Shown here: positions 23,942-32,638 of the stretch, piece by piece
Layout of the letters: each line of letters starts with the position of its first letter
Numbering within the stretch: the first letter of the stretch is position 1
From: Flavobacterium phragmitis
GTDB lineage: Bacteria; Bacteroidota; Bacteroidia; Flavobacteriales; Flavobacteriaceae
Assembly: GCF_900112575.1 (NCBI RefSeq)
Contig: NZ_FOMH01000017.1
Coordinates: 1-64,000 of the forward strand
DNA length: 64,000 nucleotides
Direction: 5' to 3'
The notes under the pieces: model-generated
Told to the model about the DNA's origin: nothing
Databases searched by the model: none
What the model saw: only the letters and a program-made list of their open reading frames with translations
Made by a program: the position numbers and the translations under genes

Positions 23942-25465
23942 ATGAAAAAACTTTTTAAACTTTTTATGATGGGAATGCTCATACCATTGCTGTCTTTATT
24001 TTCCTGTTCTGATGATTTTTTGGATGCCCCATCCGAAAATCAATTAACACCTGGAGATTTACCTGAAGGAGTTACAGCTTTTGACGGAATCGCAGAGAGT
24101 CTGTACTTTAAACCATGGTTTACTTTTAATGATAAATTTCTGATTGCTGTTGGAGATATGTATGCCGGAAATGCATTTACATTTGATGGTGCGTATGCGC
24201 AGTTCAAAGATGCTCAGGTAACTTCACAAAATCCAATCCTTACCGAAGGATATGTATCGTTATTTTCGGTTATCGACCAGTCTAATAATCTAATGAGTTT
24301 AGTCGAGGCTAGAAAAAGTGAACTTCCAGAAGCATCATACAAAAATGCTATCGCCATATCAAGATTCATGAGAGCAAATGCTTATTTCTATCTAGTAAGA
24401 ACTTTTGGAGCCGTACCTATTATAAACAAGGCAGGTTCTGCAGCACAGCCAAAGAGAAATCTTGTTTCTGATGTTTATAAATTCATTAAACAGGACCTAC
24501 AATTTGCTGTTGAAAATTTACCAGAAAGAGCAGTAAAGAAAGGATACATTACGAAATATGCCGCTATGGGGATTCTTGCAAAAGTTCATTTAACCCTGAA
24601 TGAATATGGAGAATGCGCCACTTTAACGCAGAAAATTATAGGAAATCAATATATTTTAATTCAAGATTACGGAAACTTATTCAGCAGTCCAGAAAATAAT
24701 AATAGCGCAGAAAGCATGTTTGCCTTACAATGGAAAGCAATTGCTACAGAATGGGGAACACAAAATACAAATCAAGCTTATATAGTTCCTGGAGGCACAG
24801 GAATTACTGGTGGCGCAGACGGATGGGGCGTTTATCTGCCTTCTATCTCACTTCAAAACGGCTTTGAACCAAAAGATACCAGAAAAAAGAGCACCATTAT
24901 GACTGACGGCGATTTTTATCCAGAACTGCTAAAAAATCAAGGTGGTTTTACATACAAAAAAATATACTCATCTACAGCGGCTAATTTTAGAAAATACATT
25001 GTAGGTTCTGCTGCAGAAAGAAATGATGTATTCTTTATGAGAACTTCGCAAAATACTATCATACTGCGATATTCCGACATTTTATTAATGAATTCTGAAG
25101 CAATTCTGGCTGGAGCAAGTTCTACCAATTCTGCATCTGCTTTAAGTTCATTCAATGAAGTAAGAGCTAGAGCAGGATTGCCTGCAAAAACAGTATTGAC
25201 AAGAGACGAACTTTTTAATGAAAGAAGAATTGAATTTGCACTTGAGGGACAATACTTTTTCGATTTAAAACGCCGTGGTCTAGCTGAAGCAACAGCGATT
25301 ATTTCGCAGCAGGAAGTTGGTTTCTATTCTGACGATGCGAGAACAAATTTGATTTCCAGAAAAATAACTCCAGGAAGCAATTATTTTGAACTGCCTCTAC
25401 CGCAATCTGCTATTGATACTAATCCATCATTATTAGAAGCTCCTGTTCCTTTTAACTTTAATTAA
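23942..25465 (+). CDS. SusD-like surface glycan-binding lipoprotein
   Basis: The 507-residue lipoprotein has its lipidated cysteine at about residue 22 in LSLFSCSDDFLDAPSENQ, the usual SusD start. Helical TPR-like segments such as SRFMRANAYFYLVRTFGAVP and the C-terminal FNERRIEFALEGQYFFDLKR motif identify the RagB/SusD family. It caps the SusC barrel and delivers oligosaccharides. The gene is followed seven bases later by the IPT-domain lipoprotein, so the three are co-transcribed. Confidence 0.95.
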   Translation: MKKLFKLFMMGMLIPLLSLFSCSDDFLDAPSENQLTPGDLPEGVTAFDGIAESLYFKPWFTFNDKFLIAVGDMYAGNAFTFDGAYAQFKDAQVTSQNPILTEGYVSLFSVIDQSNNLMSLVEARKSELPEASYKNAIAISRFMRANAYFYLVRTFGAVPIINKAGSAAQPKRNLVSDVYKFIKQDLQFAVENLPERAVKKGYITKYAAMGILAKVHLTLNEYGECATLTQKIIGNQYILIQDYGNLFSSPENNNSAESMFALQWKAIATEWGTQNTNQAYIVPGGTGITGGADGWGVYLPSISLQNGFEPKDTRKKSTIMTDGDFYPELLKNQGGFTYKKIYSSTAANFRKYIVGSAAERNDVFFMRTSQNTIILRYSDILLMNSEAILAGASSTNSASALSSFNEVRARAGLPAKTVLTRDELFNERRIEFALEGQYFFDLKRRGLAEATAIISQQEVGFYSDDARTNLISRKITPGSNYFELPLPQSAIDTNPSLLEAPVPFNFN

Positions 25466-25472
25466 TTATACT

Positions 25473-26576
25473 ATGATCGATAAAATAAAATATAGAATTC
25501 TAATTCTTTTCGCATTGGTTGCTTTTACAGCCTGTGAAAATAACGATTCGGTAACGGCTAATGTAGAGGCTATGGTTGCTGAACCAGGGGATTTGTTGAA
25601 TCAGGCCTTTCCTTCAAATAAAGTTAGAGTCGAAGGCCAAGGTTTACAAGGATTAAAAAAGATTACGCTGGATAATAAAATTGATATCAGTTTTAATCCA
25701 AACTATAATTCGGATAAAGCGTTTATTTTTACTATTCCTTTTGATGAAAAACTAGGGAGCAGATTTGGTGTACAGCCTATCACATTTATAACTGCAACTG
25801 GTTCAATAACTAAAAATATTGAGCTTTTGCAACCTGTTCCAACAGTTACAAAAACAATTCCAGCTGTAGCAACTCCAGGATTTCCATTAGAAATTGAAGG
25901 TACTTGGTTTTATAATATCTCATCTATAACCTTAGGAGGAAAGGCACTTAGTTATACAACAAAATCGTCTTCATCAATTATTATTGGTCTGCCTGCCAAT
26001 GCCGTTTCGGGATCAGAGTTGGTAATCACTACACCGGGAGGTTCTGCAAAGAAAACAATAGATTTTGCCACAATCGTTCTCATATCTGATTTCGACGGAA
26101 ATGGAGCAAGAACGGAGTGGACATCTTATGGCGACGTAGAAAGTTTTAATACAAGTACAGCGGGTGGCCCAACAGGAAATTACGCCACATTAGTCTGGGC
26201 TGGTTCAACTGCCAATGGTTACAATGGAAGCAGTGGCGGAGGCGGAGCCAGCTTCTTAAGCACTTCTAATACAGATGCCACAAAGGCCTATATTGATATG
26301 GATGTAAGTGCAAATGTTGTTGGGGCTCAGTTTGCCATTCAATTAAATACTATTGATGGTGTAAACTATGGTTACAATTTTAAAATTACAGATATAAACT
26401 GGACTACCAAAACCATATCAATAGCTGATTTCAAAGACAATTATGGATTTGGGTCTAATACAGCTGAGACTTTAAATCCGTCTAAAATTAATGAAATTAA
26501 AGTCGGAATCGCTCAAGGAGACTCCCCTAACCCAAGCGCCATCAAATTTGATAATATTAAAATTCGTTATCAATAA
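25473..26576 (+). CDS. IPT/TIG-domain surface lipoprotein, probable glycan-binding protein
   Basis: The 367-residue lipoprotein has its lipid cysteine at about 21 (VAFTACENNDS). One or two IPT/TIG immunoglobulin-like domains cover about 30-200 (VTKTIPAVATPGFPLEIEGT). The C-terminal part (about 205-367) begins VLISDFDGNGARTEW and looks like a beta-sandwich carbohydrate-binding module. It corresponds by position to the SusE/SusF-type surface glycan-binding proteins that follow SusD. It is the last gene before a strong terminator. The exact glycan is unknown. Confidence 0.8.
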   Translation: MIDKIKYRILILFALVAFTACENNDSVTANVEAMVAEPGDLLNQAFPSNKVRVEGQGLQGLKKITLDNKIDISFNPNYNSDKAFIFTIPFDEKLGSRFGVQPITFITATGSITKNIELLQPVPTVTKTIPAVATPGFPLEIEGTWFYNISSITLGGKALSYTTKSSSSIIIGLPANAVSGSELVITTPGGSAKKTIDFATIVLISDFDGNGARTEWTSYGDVESFNTSTAGGPTGNYATLVWAGSTANGYNGSSGGGGASFLSTSNTDATKAYIDMDVSANVVGAQFAIQLNTIDGVNYGYNFKITDINWTTKTISIADFKDNYGFGSNTAETLNPSKINEIKVGIAQGDSPNPSAIKFDNIKIRYQ

Positions 26577-26596
26577 CTGACCTTGCATAATAACTT

Positions 26597-26633
26597 TAAA
26601 AGAGGCTCTAATAAAAAGAAGCCTCTTTTATTA
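26597..26633 (+). terminator. Terminator after the SusC/SusD/IPT operon
   Basis: TAAAAGAGGCT (26597-26607) and AGCCTCTTTTA (26620-26630) form a perfect 11-bp stem. The 3' arm itself supplies the T-rich tract. Confidence 0.75.
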
Positions 26634-26696
26634 AACCAAACAAATAATTATAAATAAGATCATTCTATAAAAGAATATTCTATAATAAAAAACAGT

Positions 26697-28088
26697 ATGA
26701 AAATTAGATTTTTATTGATGCTGACTAGTCTAGTCTTTTTTTTAAATGCCTGTTCAAAAGACGACAATGCAGTACTGGACATTTTAGAAACACCAGTTGC
26801 AAACGCTCCAAAAGACATTGTTGATAATGGTTTTAGAGCAAAGTGGAATTACGTTTCCCATTCCAAAAGCTATCTATTAGATGTTTCGACCAACGAAAAT
26901 TTTTCGGCTTTTGTACCAAATTATAATGCAAAAGAGGTTACCGATTTAAATGAAGTCGTTGTAGGACTAACTGGCGGAACGCAATATTATTACCGAGTAA
27001 GAGCCAAAACAGGAACTCAGATTTCAGATTATTCCAATGTAATTAGTGTTGTCACTACGGGTTCCAGCGGTATTCCTGAAGATCCGACTTTCTTAAAAGT
27101 AAAAGCAAATAAACTGGCAAATCCATTTTTTATTGGTATGGCTGTAAAAGCTTCCCAATTAACCAACGGAACTCCTTATGATGTCATATTGAAAAATGAA
27201 TTCAGCAGTATTTCTGCCGAATATGAAATGAAAATGGATCAAATCTCAACTGCAAGCGGTGTTTACAACTGGGCTGTTGCAGACAAAATTGTGGCTTATG
27301 GAAATGCTAATAAAATCAACGTTCATGGTCATGCTTTAGTTTGGCATAATGCGGTGCCACAATGGTTAAAAGATTTTTCGGGCACTGATGCTGAATTTGC
27401 TGTAGAAGTAAAAAAATACATTACTGATGTAGTTACACATTATGCAGGAAAAGTAAAATCATGGGATGTTGTTAATGAAGCCGTAGATGACAACGGCGGT
27501 GTCATGAGAAATACCATTTTTCTTAAACGAATGGGGCCAAATTACGTAAAAGACTGTTTTCAGTGGGCAAGAAATGCGGCAACTGCGGCAGGCGATACAT
27601 CTTTATTGTTATTCTACAATGATTATGCGACTTCAACCAATATCGTTAAACAAGATAAAGTGTTTAGTATTTTAGATGATCTAAAAACGGCAAAAGTTAT
27701 TGATGGTGTTGGTTTCCAAATGCATAATACTTATTTAAGTCCGACCAAATCTCAAATAGAAACAGATCTTAACCGAGCTGTAGCAAAAGGTTTGAAAATT
27801 CACGTTTCTGAATTAGATATACAAGTCAATCAATTTAATGATATCACTTCATTTACAAACGAAAGAAGACTCGCCCAGAAAGCAAAATACAAAGAAATGG
27901 TACAGCTTTACAATGCGCTTCCTGCCGCAAATAAATATGCCCTTACCATTTGGGGAATGAGAGACAATGAATCATGGATCCCTTACAGTACTGAACTGAA
28001 TCACCCGGGGAATGACTGGCCTTTATTGTACGATTCCAATTTTGCAATTAAAAGTTCACATACAGGTTTTTTGGAAGGTTTAGATTAA
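26697..28088 (+). CDS. GH10-family lipoprotein (endo-beta-glycanase, divergent)
   Basis: The 463-residue lipoprotein (lipid Cys at about 19 in FFLNACSKDD) has a fibronectin-III-like domain (about 35-125) followed by a GH10 barrel. The acid/base is Glu261 in SWDVVNEAVDD and the nucleophile is Glu372 in HVSELDIQV; TIWGMRDNESW is also typical. Several normally fixed residues differ: SAEYEMKM replaces the usual EN-x-MKW, WHNAVPQW replaces WHSQ-x-P-x-W, and YNDYATS lacks the usual Asn after NDY. GH10 enzymes cut beta-1,4-xylan; here the altered glycone subsites may mean another specificity. It has its own space upstream and a terminator downstream. Confidence 0.88.
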   Translation: MKIRFLLMLTSLVFFLNACSKDDNAVLDILETPVANAPKDIVDNGFRAKWNYVSHSKSYLLDVSTNENFSAFVPNYNAKEVTDLNEVVVGLTGGTQYYYRVRAKTGTQISDYSNVISVVTTGSSGIPEDPTFLKVKANKLANPFFIGMAVKASQLTNGTPYDVILKNEFSSISAEYEMKMDQISTASGVYNWAVADKIVAYGNANKINVHGHALVWHNAVPQWLKDFSGTDAEFAVEVKKYITDVVTHYAGKVKSWDVVNEAVDDNGGVMRNTIFLKRMGPNYVKDCFQWARNAATAAGDTSLLLFYNDYATSTNIVKQDKVFSILDDLKTAKVIDGVGFQMHNTYLSPTKSQIETDLNRAVAKGLKIHVSELDIQVNQFNDITSFTNERRLAQKAKYKEMVQLYNALPAANKYALTIWGMRDNESWIPYSTELNHPGNDWPLLYDSNFAIKSSHTGFLEGLD

Positions 28089-28121
28089 ATTCAAAATCCC
28101 AATCTGAAATCTAAAAAAAAT

Positions 28122-28153
28122 AAAGCCTGCGAAATAATTTCGCAGGCTTTTTT
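28122..28153. terminator. Bidirectional terminator between GH10 and GH16 genes
   Basis: AAAGCCTGCGAAA (28122-28134) and TTTCGCAGGCTTT (28138-28150) form a 13-bp stem with A-rich and T-rich flanks, serving both converging genes. Confidence 0.8.
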
Positions 28154-28177
28154 ATCCCGTAGAATGATTATCCTGAT

Positions 28178-29092
28178 TTAAATTGGCCTTTTGTACACCG
28201 TAACATCATCTACCCACATCATTACAGTTGTAAATAAGTTTATTTTATTTGGATCAATAAAATTAGAATCTTTTGAACCTACATTTATATTGAAAATAAT
28301 GGAATGCGTACCGAAATTATTAAAATTTAAATTTGATACGCTACCATTGGTATAAGTTGCAACCGTTATATTATCAACCTTAATAGTTACCGTGACAACG
28401 TTGTCTTTCATTCTCCAGAAAGATTCATATAAATGCCATCCATTATTTCCATCGACGTTAAAATTAGCCGGATAATTTCTTTCTGCTGCATTTCCCAATA
28501 AATTTGCTCCGACAGATGTTCCATAAAAAATATTGGAGGTAAAACGGCTTGCATTAGGCGCAAAAGAATAACCTTCCATAATATCGATTTCACCTTTTGT
28601 CGGCCAGCCATTGCCCTGCACGGACCAAAAAGCCGGCCAGGCACCGTATGTATCTTTAAAAGATTTGTAGGTTCCGCCATCCATTGCTATTAGCTTAATA
28701 TTAGCAGAAAGCATGTACTCAGTGTTATTTTCCGGTTTGTATTGATAATTAGACGTAATGAAACCCGACTGGTATTTATAAGCGTTCAGTTTTGTTGTCT
28801 TAATTTCCAGGCATTGTTTGCCGTCTCTCCATTGAGTGGTCGGCACTGAGCTAGAATAATCGCAGTACCAGGAATTATAATCGGCCCTTTGTTCCTTTGT
28901 CCATTGCGACAAACCGGAGCCAACATCAAAAGTATCTTCAAATTGTTTCACCCAAGGCGATCCGGCAACTTTCTGAGTACTTTCCTTTGCATTGGTATCT
29001 GCCTTTTTTTCCTCCTTCAAAGCATTTTCAGCACATGAAGAAAATCCTAGAAAGCAGGTCAATAGTAATGTAATGGTGTTTACTTTTCTCAT
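28178..29092 (-). CDS. GH16-family lipoprotein (beta-glucanase-like)
   Basis: The 304-residue lipoprotein has its lipid cysteine at residue 20 (FLGFSSCAENA). The catalytic motif GEIDIMEG contains Glu168, Asp170 and Glu173, in the E-x-D-x-x-E form of laminarinase/lichenase-like GH16. SGFITSNYQ and AWPAFWSV are also typical. Family members cleave beta-1,3, beta-1,3-1,4 or algal galactan linkages; which one applies here cannot be told by eye. It converges on the GH10 gene and shares its terminator. It probably attacks the PUL substrate at the cell surface. Confidence 0.88.
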   Translation of the reverse strand: MRKVNTITLLLTCFLGFSSCAENALKEEKKADTNAKESTQKVAGSPWVKQFEDTFDVGSGLSQWTKEQRADYNSWYCDYSSSVPTTQWRDGKQCLEIKTTKLNAYKYQSGFITSNYQYKPENNTEYMLSANIKLIAMDGGTYKSFKDTYGAWPAFWSVQGNGWPTKGEIDIMEGYSFAPNASRFTSNIFYGTSVGANLLGNAAERNYPANFNVDGNNGWHLYESFWRMKDNVVTVTIKVDNITVATYTNGSVSNLNFNNFGTHSIIFNINVGSKDSNFIDPNKINLFTTVMMWVDDVTVYKRPI

Positions 29093-29315
29093 AATTTGTG
29101 GTTTAGAGGTTATTTAATTTCAATTAAATAATAAAAGTAACTTTATATGATAAGACTAGATAACAGATTTGAAGCGGTTAATAGCATAGATGTTGCATTC
29201 TGTTGTGTACCAGCAAAATAAAGCAGGAAGACAGTAACCAAACTCGTGTATTCTAAAAAAAAATACAATTGTAACAATATAGAATATTTTGTGTCTTATA
29301 TGAAAAAATAGAACA

Positions 29316-30002
29316 ATGGTAAACAAAAGAAAACTTTCAAAAATTTCCGGCTTACTTTATCTTATAATAGTCATAACAGGAATGTTCAGTCTGGCATATG
29401 TTCCCAATCAGTTATTTGCATGGGACTCCCCATCGCGTACATTTGAGAATATTCGGAACAATGAAACCTTGTTCCGAATGAGTATTGCAAGCAGTGTGAT
29501 CTGTTATGTAACTTTTATCTTCCTTCCATTAGTACTTTATCAGCTGTTAGGGTCTGTCAATCGCTTTGCAGCAAAAATTATGGCAGTTCTGGCCATTGTA
29601 AGTGTTCCTATTTCTTTAATAAATCTACAAAATAAATATGCAATTCTTTACTTAGTTGAGATATCCAGACAACAGGGTGCATATTCGATAGGAGAAATTC
29701 ACGCCCAGACGATGCTGTATCTCAACCAATATGATAACGGGATTTTGATCTCAACTGTTTTTTGGGGATTATGGCTTTTACCATTTGGGTATCTTACATA
29801 CCGATCCGGTTTCCTACCAAAACTGCTGGGGGTATTTTTGGTACTTGGCTGTTTGGGCTATCTGATAAACTATTTCGGCAACACTTTATCAGATTCTTAC
29901 AAAACACTTGGTCTAAGTCAATACTTAGGATTGCTACCTGCTTTCGGTGAGATTGGAACTTGTCTGTGGCTGCTGTTCGTAGGAGCAAAAAATAAAGAAT
30001 AA
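29316..30002 (+). CDS. DUF4386-family membrane protein
   Basis: The 228-residue protein has about six membrane segments and starts MVNKRKLSKISGLLYLIIVI. The opening KISGLLYLIIVITGMF and the later GLWLLPFGYLTYRSGFLPK fit the DUF4386 family. No biochemical role is known. It sits alone between the two PULs, on the opposite strand to both neighbours, and shows no link to glycan use. Confidence 0.8.
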   Translation: MVNKRKLSKISGLLYLIIVITGMFSLAYVPNQLFAWDSPSRTFENIRNNETLFRMSIASSVICYVTFIFLPLVLYQLLGSVNRFAAKIMAVLAIVSVPISLINLQNKYAILYLVEISRQQGAYSIGEIHAQTMLYLNQYDNGILISTVFWGLWLLPFGYLTYRSGFLPKLLGVFLVLGCLGYLINYFGNTLSDSYKTLGLSQYLGLLPAFGEIGTCLWLLFVGAKNKE

Positions 30003-30035
30003 ACCTGATGTTACAGAATTCTTGCTACTCTCAAA

Positions 30036-30066
30036 ACAAAAGCCTGATGCCAAAAGACATCAGGCC
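30036..30066 (-). terminator. Terminator of the fructan operon
   Basis: On the minus strand GCCTGATG and CATCAGGC form an 8-bp stem followed by TTTTGTTTTGAG. It lies about 65 bases after the fructokinase stop. Confidence 0.65.
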
Positions 30067-30131
30067 TGCTTGCACAGACAAACACCAACCCGACAAACCT
30101 AAGGGGAAATATTTACTTCAAGATTAAAACA

Positions 30132-31037
30132 TCAGATTTTAACTTTCCCTACCAGATTTTCAATTCTGGAATGTGAAATTTCAGGATTTGCTCCTGGAGA
30201 CTCGGCTACTAGAGCCCCTACCGCGCACGCAAAATCAATTGCCTCCTGCGGTGTTTTATCTGTAAGCAACGATGTGATTAAAGCTGCTAGAAAGGAATCT
30301 CCTGCTCCAACCGTATCGGATACCTTAACAGGATATCCCCCATTCTGATAAAGTTCTCCTTCCCACATTAATAAAGCGCCGTGTTTTCCTTTAGTGACAC
30401 ACATGGCCCTCACTTTGTTCTTCTCTGCAATAAAACGCATATTGTCTTCCAGACTTGTAAAAGGAGAATTCATAGTTGCCGTTATCTCAAGCAATTCCTC
30501 ATCATTAAATTTTACAAAATCAGCCGATAGCATAAGCTGGTTCAGAATTTCATAGGTATAATGTGGTTTTCTTAGATTCACATCAAACACCTTATAAACA
30601 TCGTTCTGAAGCAGTTCTTCCAAAGCTTTTCTTGAAACATCGTCGCGACAAACCAAACTTCCATAAATCAAAACATCAGCCGCTTTTACCGTTGCTTTTG
30701 CCAATTCATTCAATTCAATTTTATCCCAGGCAGACGGATAACTGATTTCATAAGTTGCCGATCCACGCTCATTCAAGGTAACATTAACCAAACCGGTTGG
30801 AAAATCTTCAGAAACTACGATTGTATCCGTTTCAAGTCCCAGTTGTTTCACTTGCTCTTTTATTGCTCTCCCGTCTTCATCATTGCCTACACAGCTTATC
30901 ATGGCCACTTCGCAACCCAGCGTTTTCATTCGCAGGGCAACATTCAATGGTGCTCCGCCAATCTTTTTTTCATTGGCAAAAACATCCCAAAGTACCTCTC
31001 CGTATGCCACCGCCTTAAGGTTTTTTCCGTTATTCAT
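30132..31037 (-). CDS. PfkB-family carbohydrate kinase, probable fructokinase
   Basis: The 301-residue cytoplasmic enzyme has the N-terminal sugar-binding motif GGAPLNVALRM and the C-terminal ATP-binding/catalytic motif SDTVGAGDSFLAAL, whose GAGD aspartate is the catalytic base of PfkB kinases. It should phosphorylate fructose released by the GH32 enzymes. It is the last gene of the minus-strand fructan operon, 23 bases after the GH32-like lipoprotein gene. Confidence 0.9.
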   Translation of the reverse strand: MNNGKNLKAVAYGEVLWDVFANEKKIGGAPLNVALRMKTLGCEVAMISCVGNDEDGRAIKEQVKQLGLETDTIVVSEDFPTGLVNVTLNERGSATYEISYPSAWDKIELNELAKATVKAADVLIYGSLVCRDDVSRKALEELLQNDVYKVFDVNLRKPHYTYEILNQLMLSADFVKFNDEELLEITATMNSPFTSLEDNMRFIAEKNKVRAMCVTKGKHGALLMWEGELYQNGGYPVKVSDTVGAGDSFLAALITSLLTDKTPQEAIDFACAVGALVAESPGANPEISHSRIENLVGKVKI

Positions 31038-31060
31038 TCTAAAATATTTTATTATTGTTC

Positions 31061-32617
31061 TTATTCAGGCTGGGTTATCTGAAGATTTGAGATTGTACTC
31101 GTTTGTCCTTCAGCAATTAAACCCCATTTGTTTTTGTCTCTTCCATAAATACGGTTGGTTAGCGCTACTTTTCCGTCAATATAAACTACTACAACACTTC
31201 CTTCGGCAATTATTTCAATAGTGTATTTTGTATTGATTTGAAAAGCAAATGGCAAGCGTGTCATTTCCTGTGAAGCCGAATTATAACCGCTTATTTTAGC
31301 ATTAGCAATATCTAAAACTACTTTATAATAGCTTCCTGTATCATTTGTATGAAAAACAAATCCGGTTGTTCCGCTAGCTTTCGCTAAAGTGACTTCGGCT
31401 TTTATTTTGACTTTCTTACCAACACTTTTAAAAGTAACCATTGCTTTTTCTGTTTCTCCGTATAAAGAATAAGTTCCATTATTAGCTGTCGCATTTGATG
31501 AAATAGCATCTATTTCTGCAGTAGCATTCTTTTTCGAAAATAAATCCTTAACCGATTTCGGCGATTGCGTTCCCAAAGTTCCATCTGAATTTTGAATCAA
31601 TTCATGAATAACCATATTTCCTGCCCAATCCTTGTTTCCTAAATCATTCTCAGGCGTTTTTCTCGCATTCCAACCAAAAACATATCTTTTATTTCCGTCA
31701 GAAGCTGTTTTTCCAGCATAAAAATATTCTCCGTCGATTCTGTCATTTTCCGGTTTTGTCCACGGACCGTTTATAGATGATGAAATTCTGTAGTGCGTTC
31801 CTTTGTTGCCACTCCAATTCTCAGAAAAAATCAAATACCAATTGCTTCCCATTTTGAAAATATCCGCACATTCCATCATCAGATAATTATCTTCAGGCGT
31901 TGTGGTATAAATTGGAGCTTGAACATCCCATTTTCCTGATGCAGGATCTGCGCTTGTATAATGCAGCAAAACAGCTTTTCTTCCTGGTTCTGTCTGCGTA
32001 CTTACCAGCATTGAATATTTTTTCAATTCATCATTATAAAACACATGCGGATCTCTGAAATCATAGTTGTAATATCCCGCCGGAGCTGTAATCTTAAAAG
32101 ACGGAACTTTTGTCCATTTTTTCAAATCGCTGCTGGTTGCACATAAAACACTTTCTCTTGCATTCGACTGGACAAAAGCCGGATTTTCATTGTGGCCTGT
32201 ATAATAAAAATAATAGAGATTACCCACTTTGAGAACCGATCCTGTACCTATTGCAAAATCTGGTTCCAAAGTTGTACCATACGGAATGGTTTGACCTTCA
32301 TAGGTAAAGTGCGATAAATCTGTGCTCTGGTATTCATGAATATCGTGAAATCCTTTTCCGGCAGGTTTATTCTGTGCGTCATGCAAAAAATAAATATGAA
32401 ATTTTCCGTTATCGAAAAAAGGCATAATATCTCCGGTATAACCTGCACTATAATAGGGATCTGTTGTACCCATCCATTGCGCCGGAGGAACAGGAAAAAC
32501 ACTTGTAATTTCAGAATTTCCTCCTGAAATAGAACCTCCAATATAATTTTCATCCTGACTGCAAGAAACAAGTGAAAAGAAAATAAAGGCAATTGTGATT
32601 ATATTTCTATATTTCAT
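31061..32617 (-). CDS. Divergent GH32-like (clan GH-J) lipoprotein
   Basis: The ATG at 32617 is chosen because the frame upstream starts only with a TTG; it gives a lipoprotein of about 518 residues (lipid Cys at 19 in FSLVSCSQDEN). The five-bladed propeller shows all three clan GH-J markers in altered form: nucleophile candidate Asp63 in TGDIMPFFDNG instead of WMNDPNG, the stabiliser motif FRDPHV, and the acid/base in MMECADI. A C-terminal jelly-roll (about 360-518) follows, with FVFHTNDTGSYYKVVLDI. It probably cleaves fructan at the cell surface. Subfamily and linkage (levan or inulin) are not certain. Confidence 0.8.
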   Translation of the reverse strand: MKYRNIITIAFIFFSLVSCSQDENYIGGSISGGNSEITSVFPVPPAQWMGTTDPYYSAGYTGDIMPFFDNGKFHIYFLHDAQNKPAGKGFHDIHEYQSTDLSHFTYEGQTIPYGTTLEPDFAIGTGSVLKVGNLYYFYYTGHNENPAFVQSNARESVLCATSSDLKKWTKVPSFKITAPAGYYNYDFRDPHVFYNDELKKYSMLVSTQTEPGRKAVLLHYTSADPASGKWDVQAPIYTTTPEDNYLMMECADIFKMGSNWYLIFSENWSGNKGTHYRISSSINGPWTKPENDRIDGEYFYAGKTASDGNKRYVFGWNARKTPENDLGNKDWAGNMVIHELIQNSDGTLGTQSPKSVKDLFSKKNATAEIDAISSNATANNGTYSLYGETEKAMVTFKSVGKKVKIKAEVTLAKASGTTGFVFHTNDTGSYYKVVLDIANAKISGYNSASQEMTRLPFAFQINTKYTIEIIAEGSVVVVYIDGKVALTNRIYGRDKNKWGLIAEGQTSTISNLQITQPE

Positions 32618-32638
32618 TTTAATTAAATTCAAAGTGGA

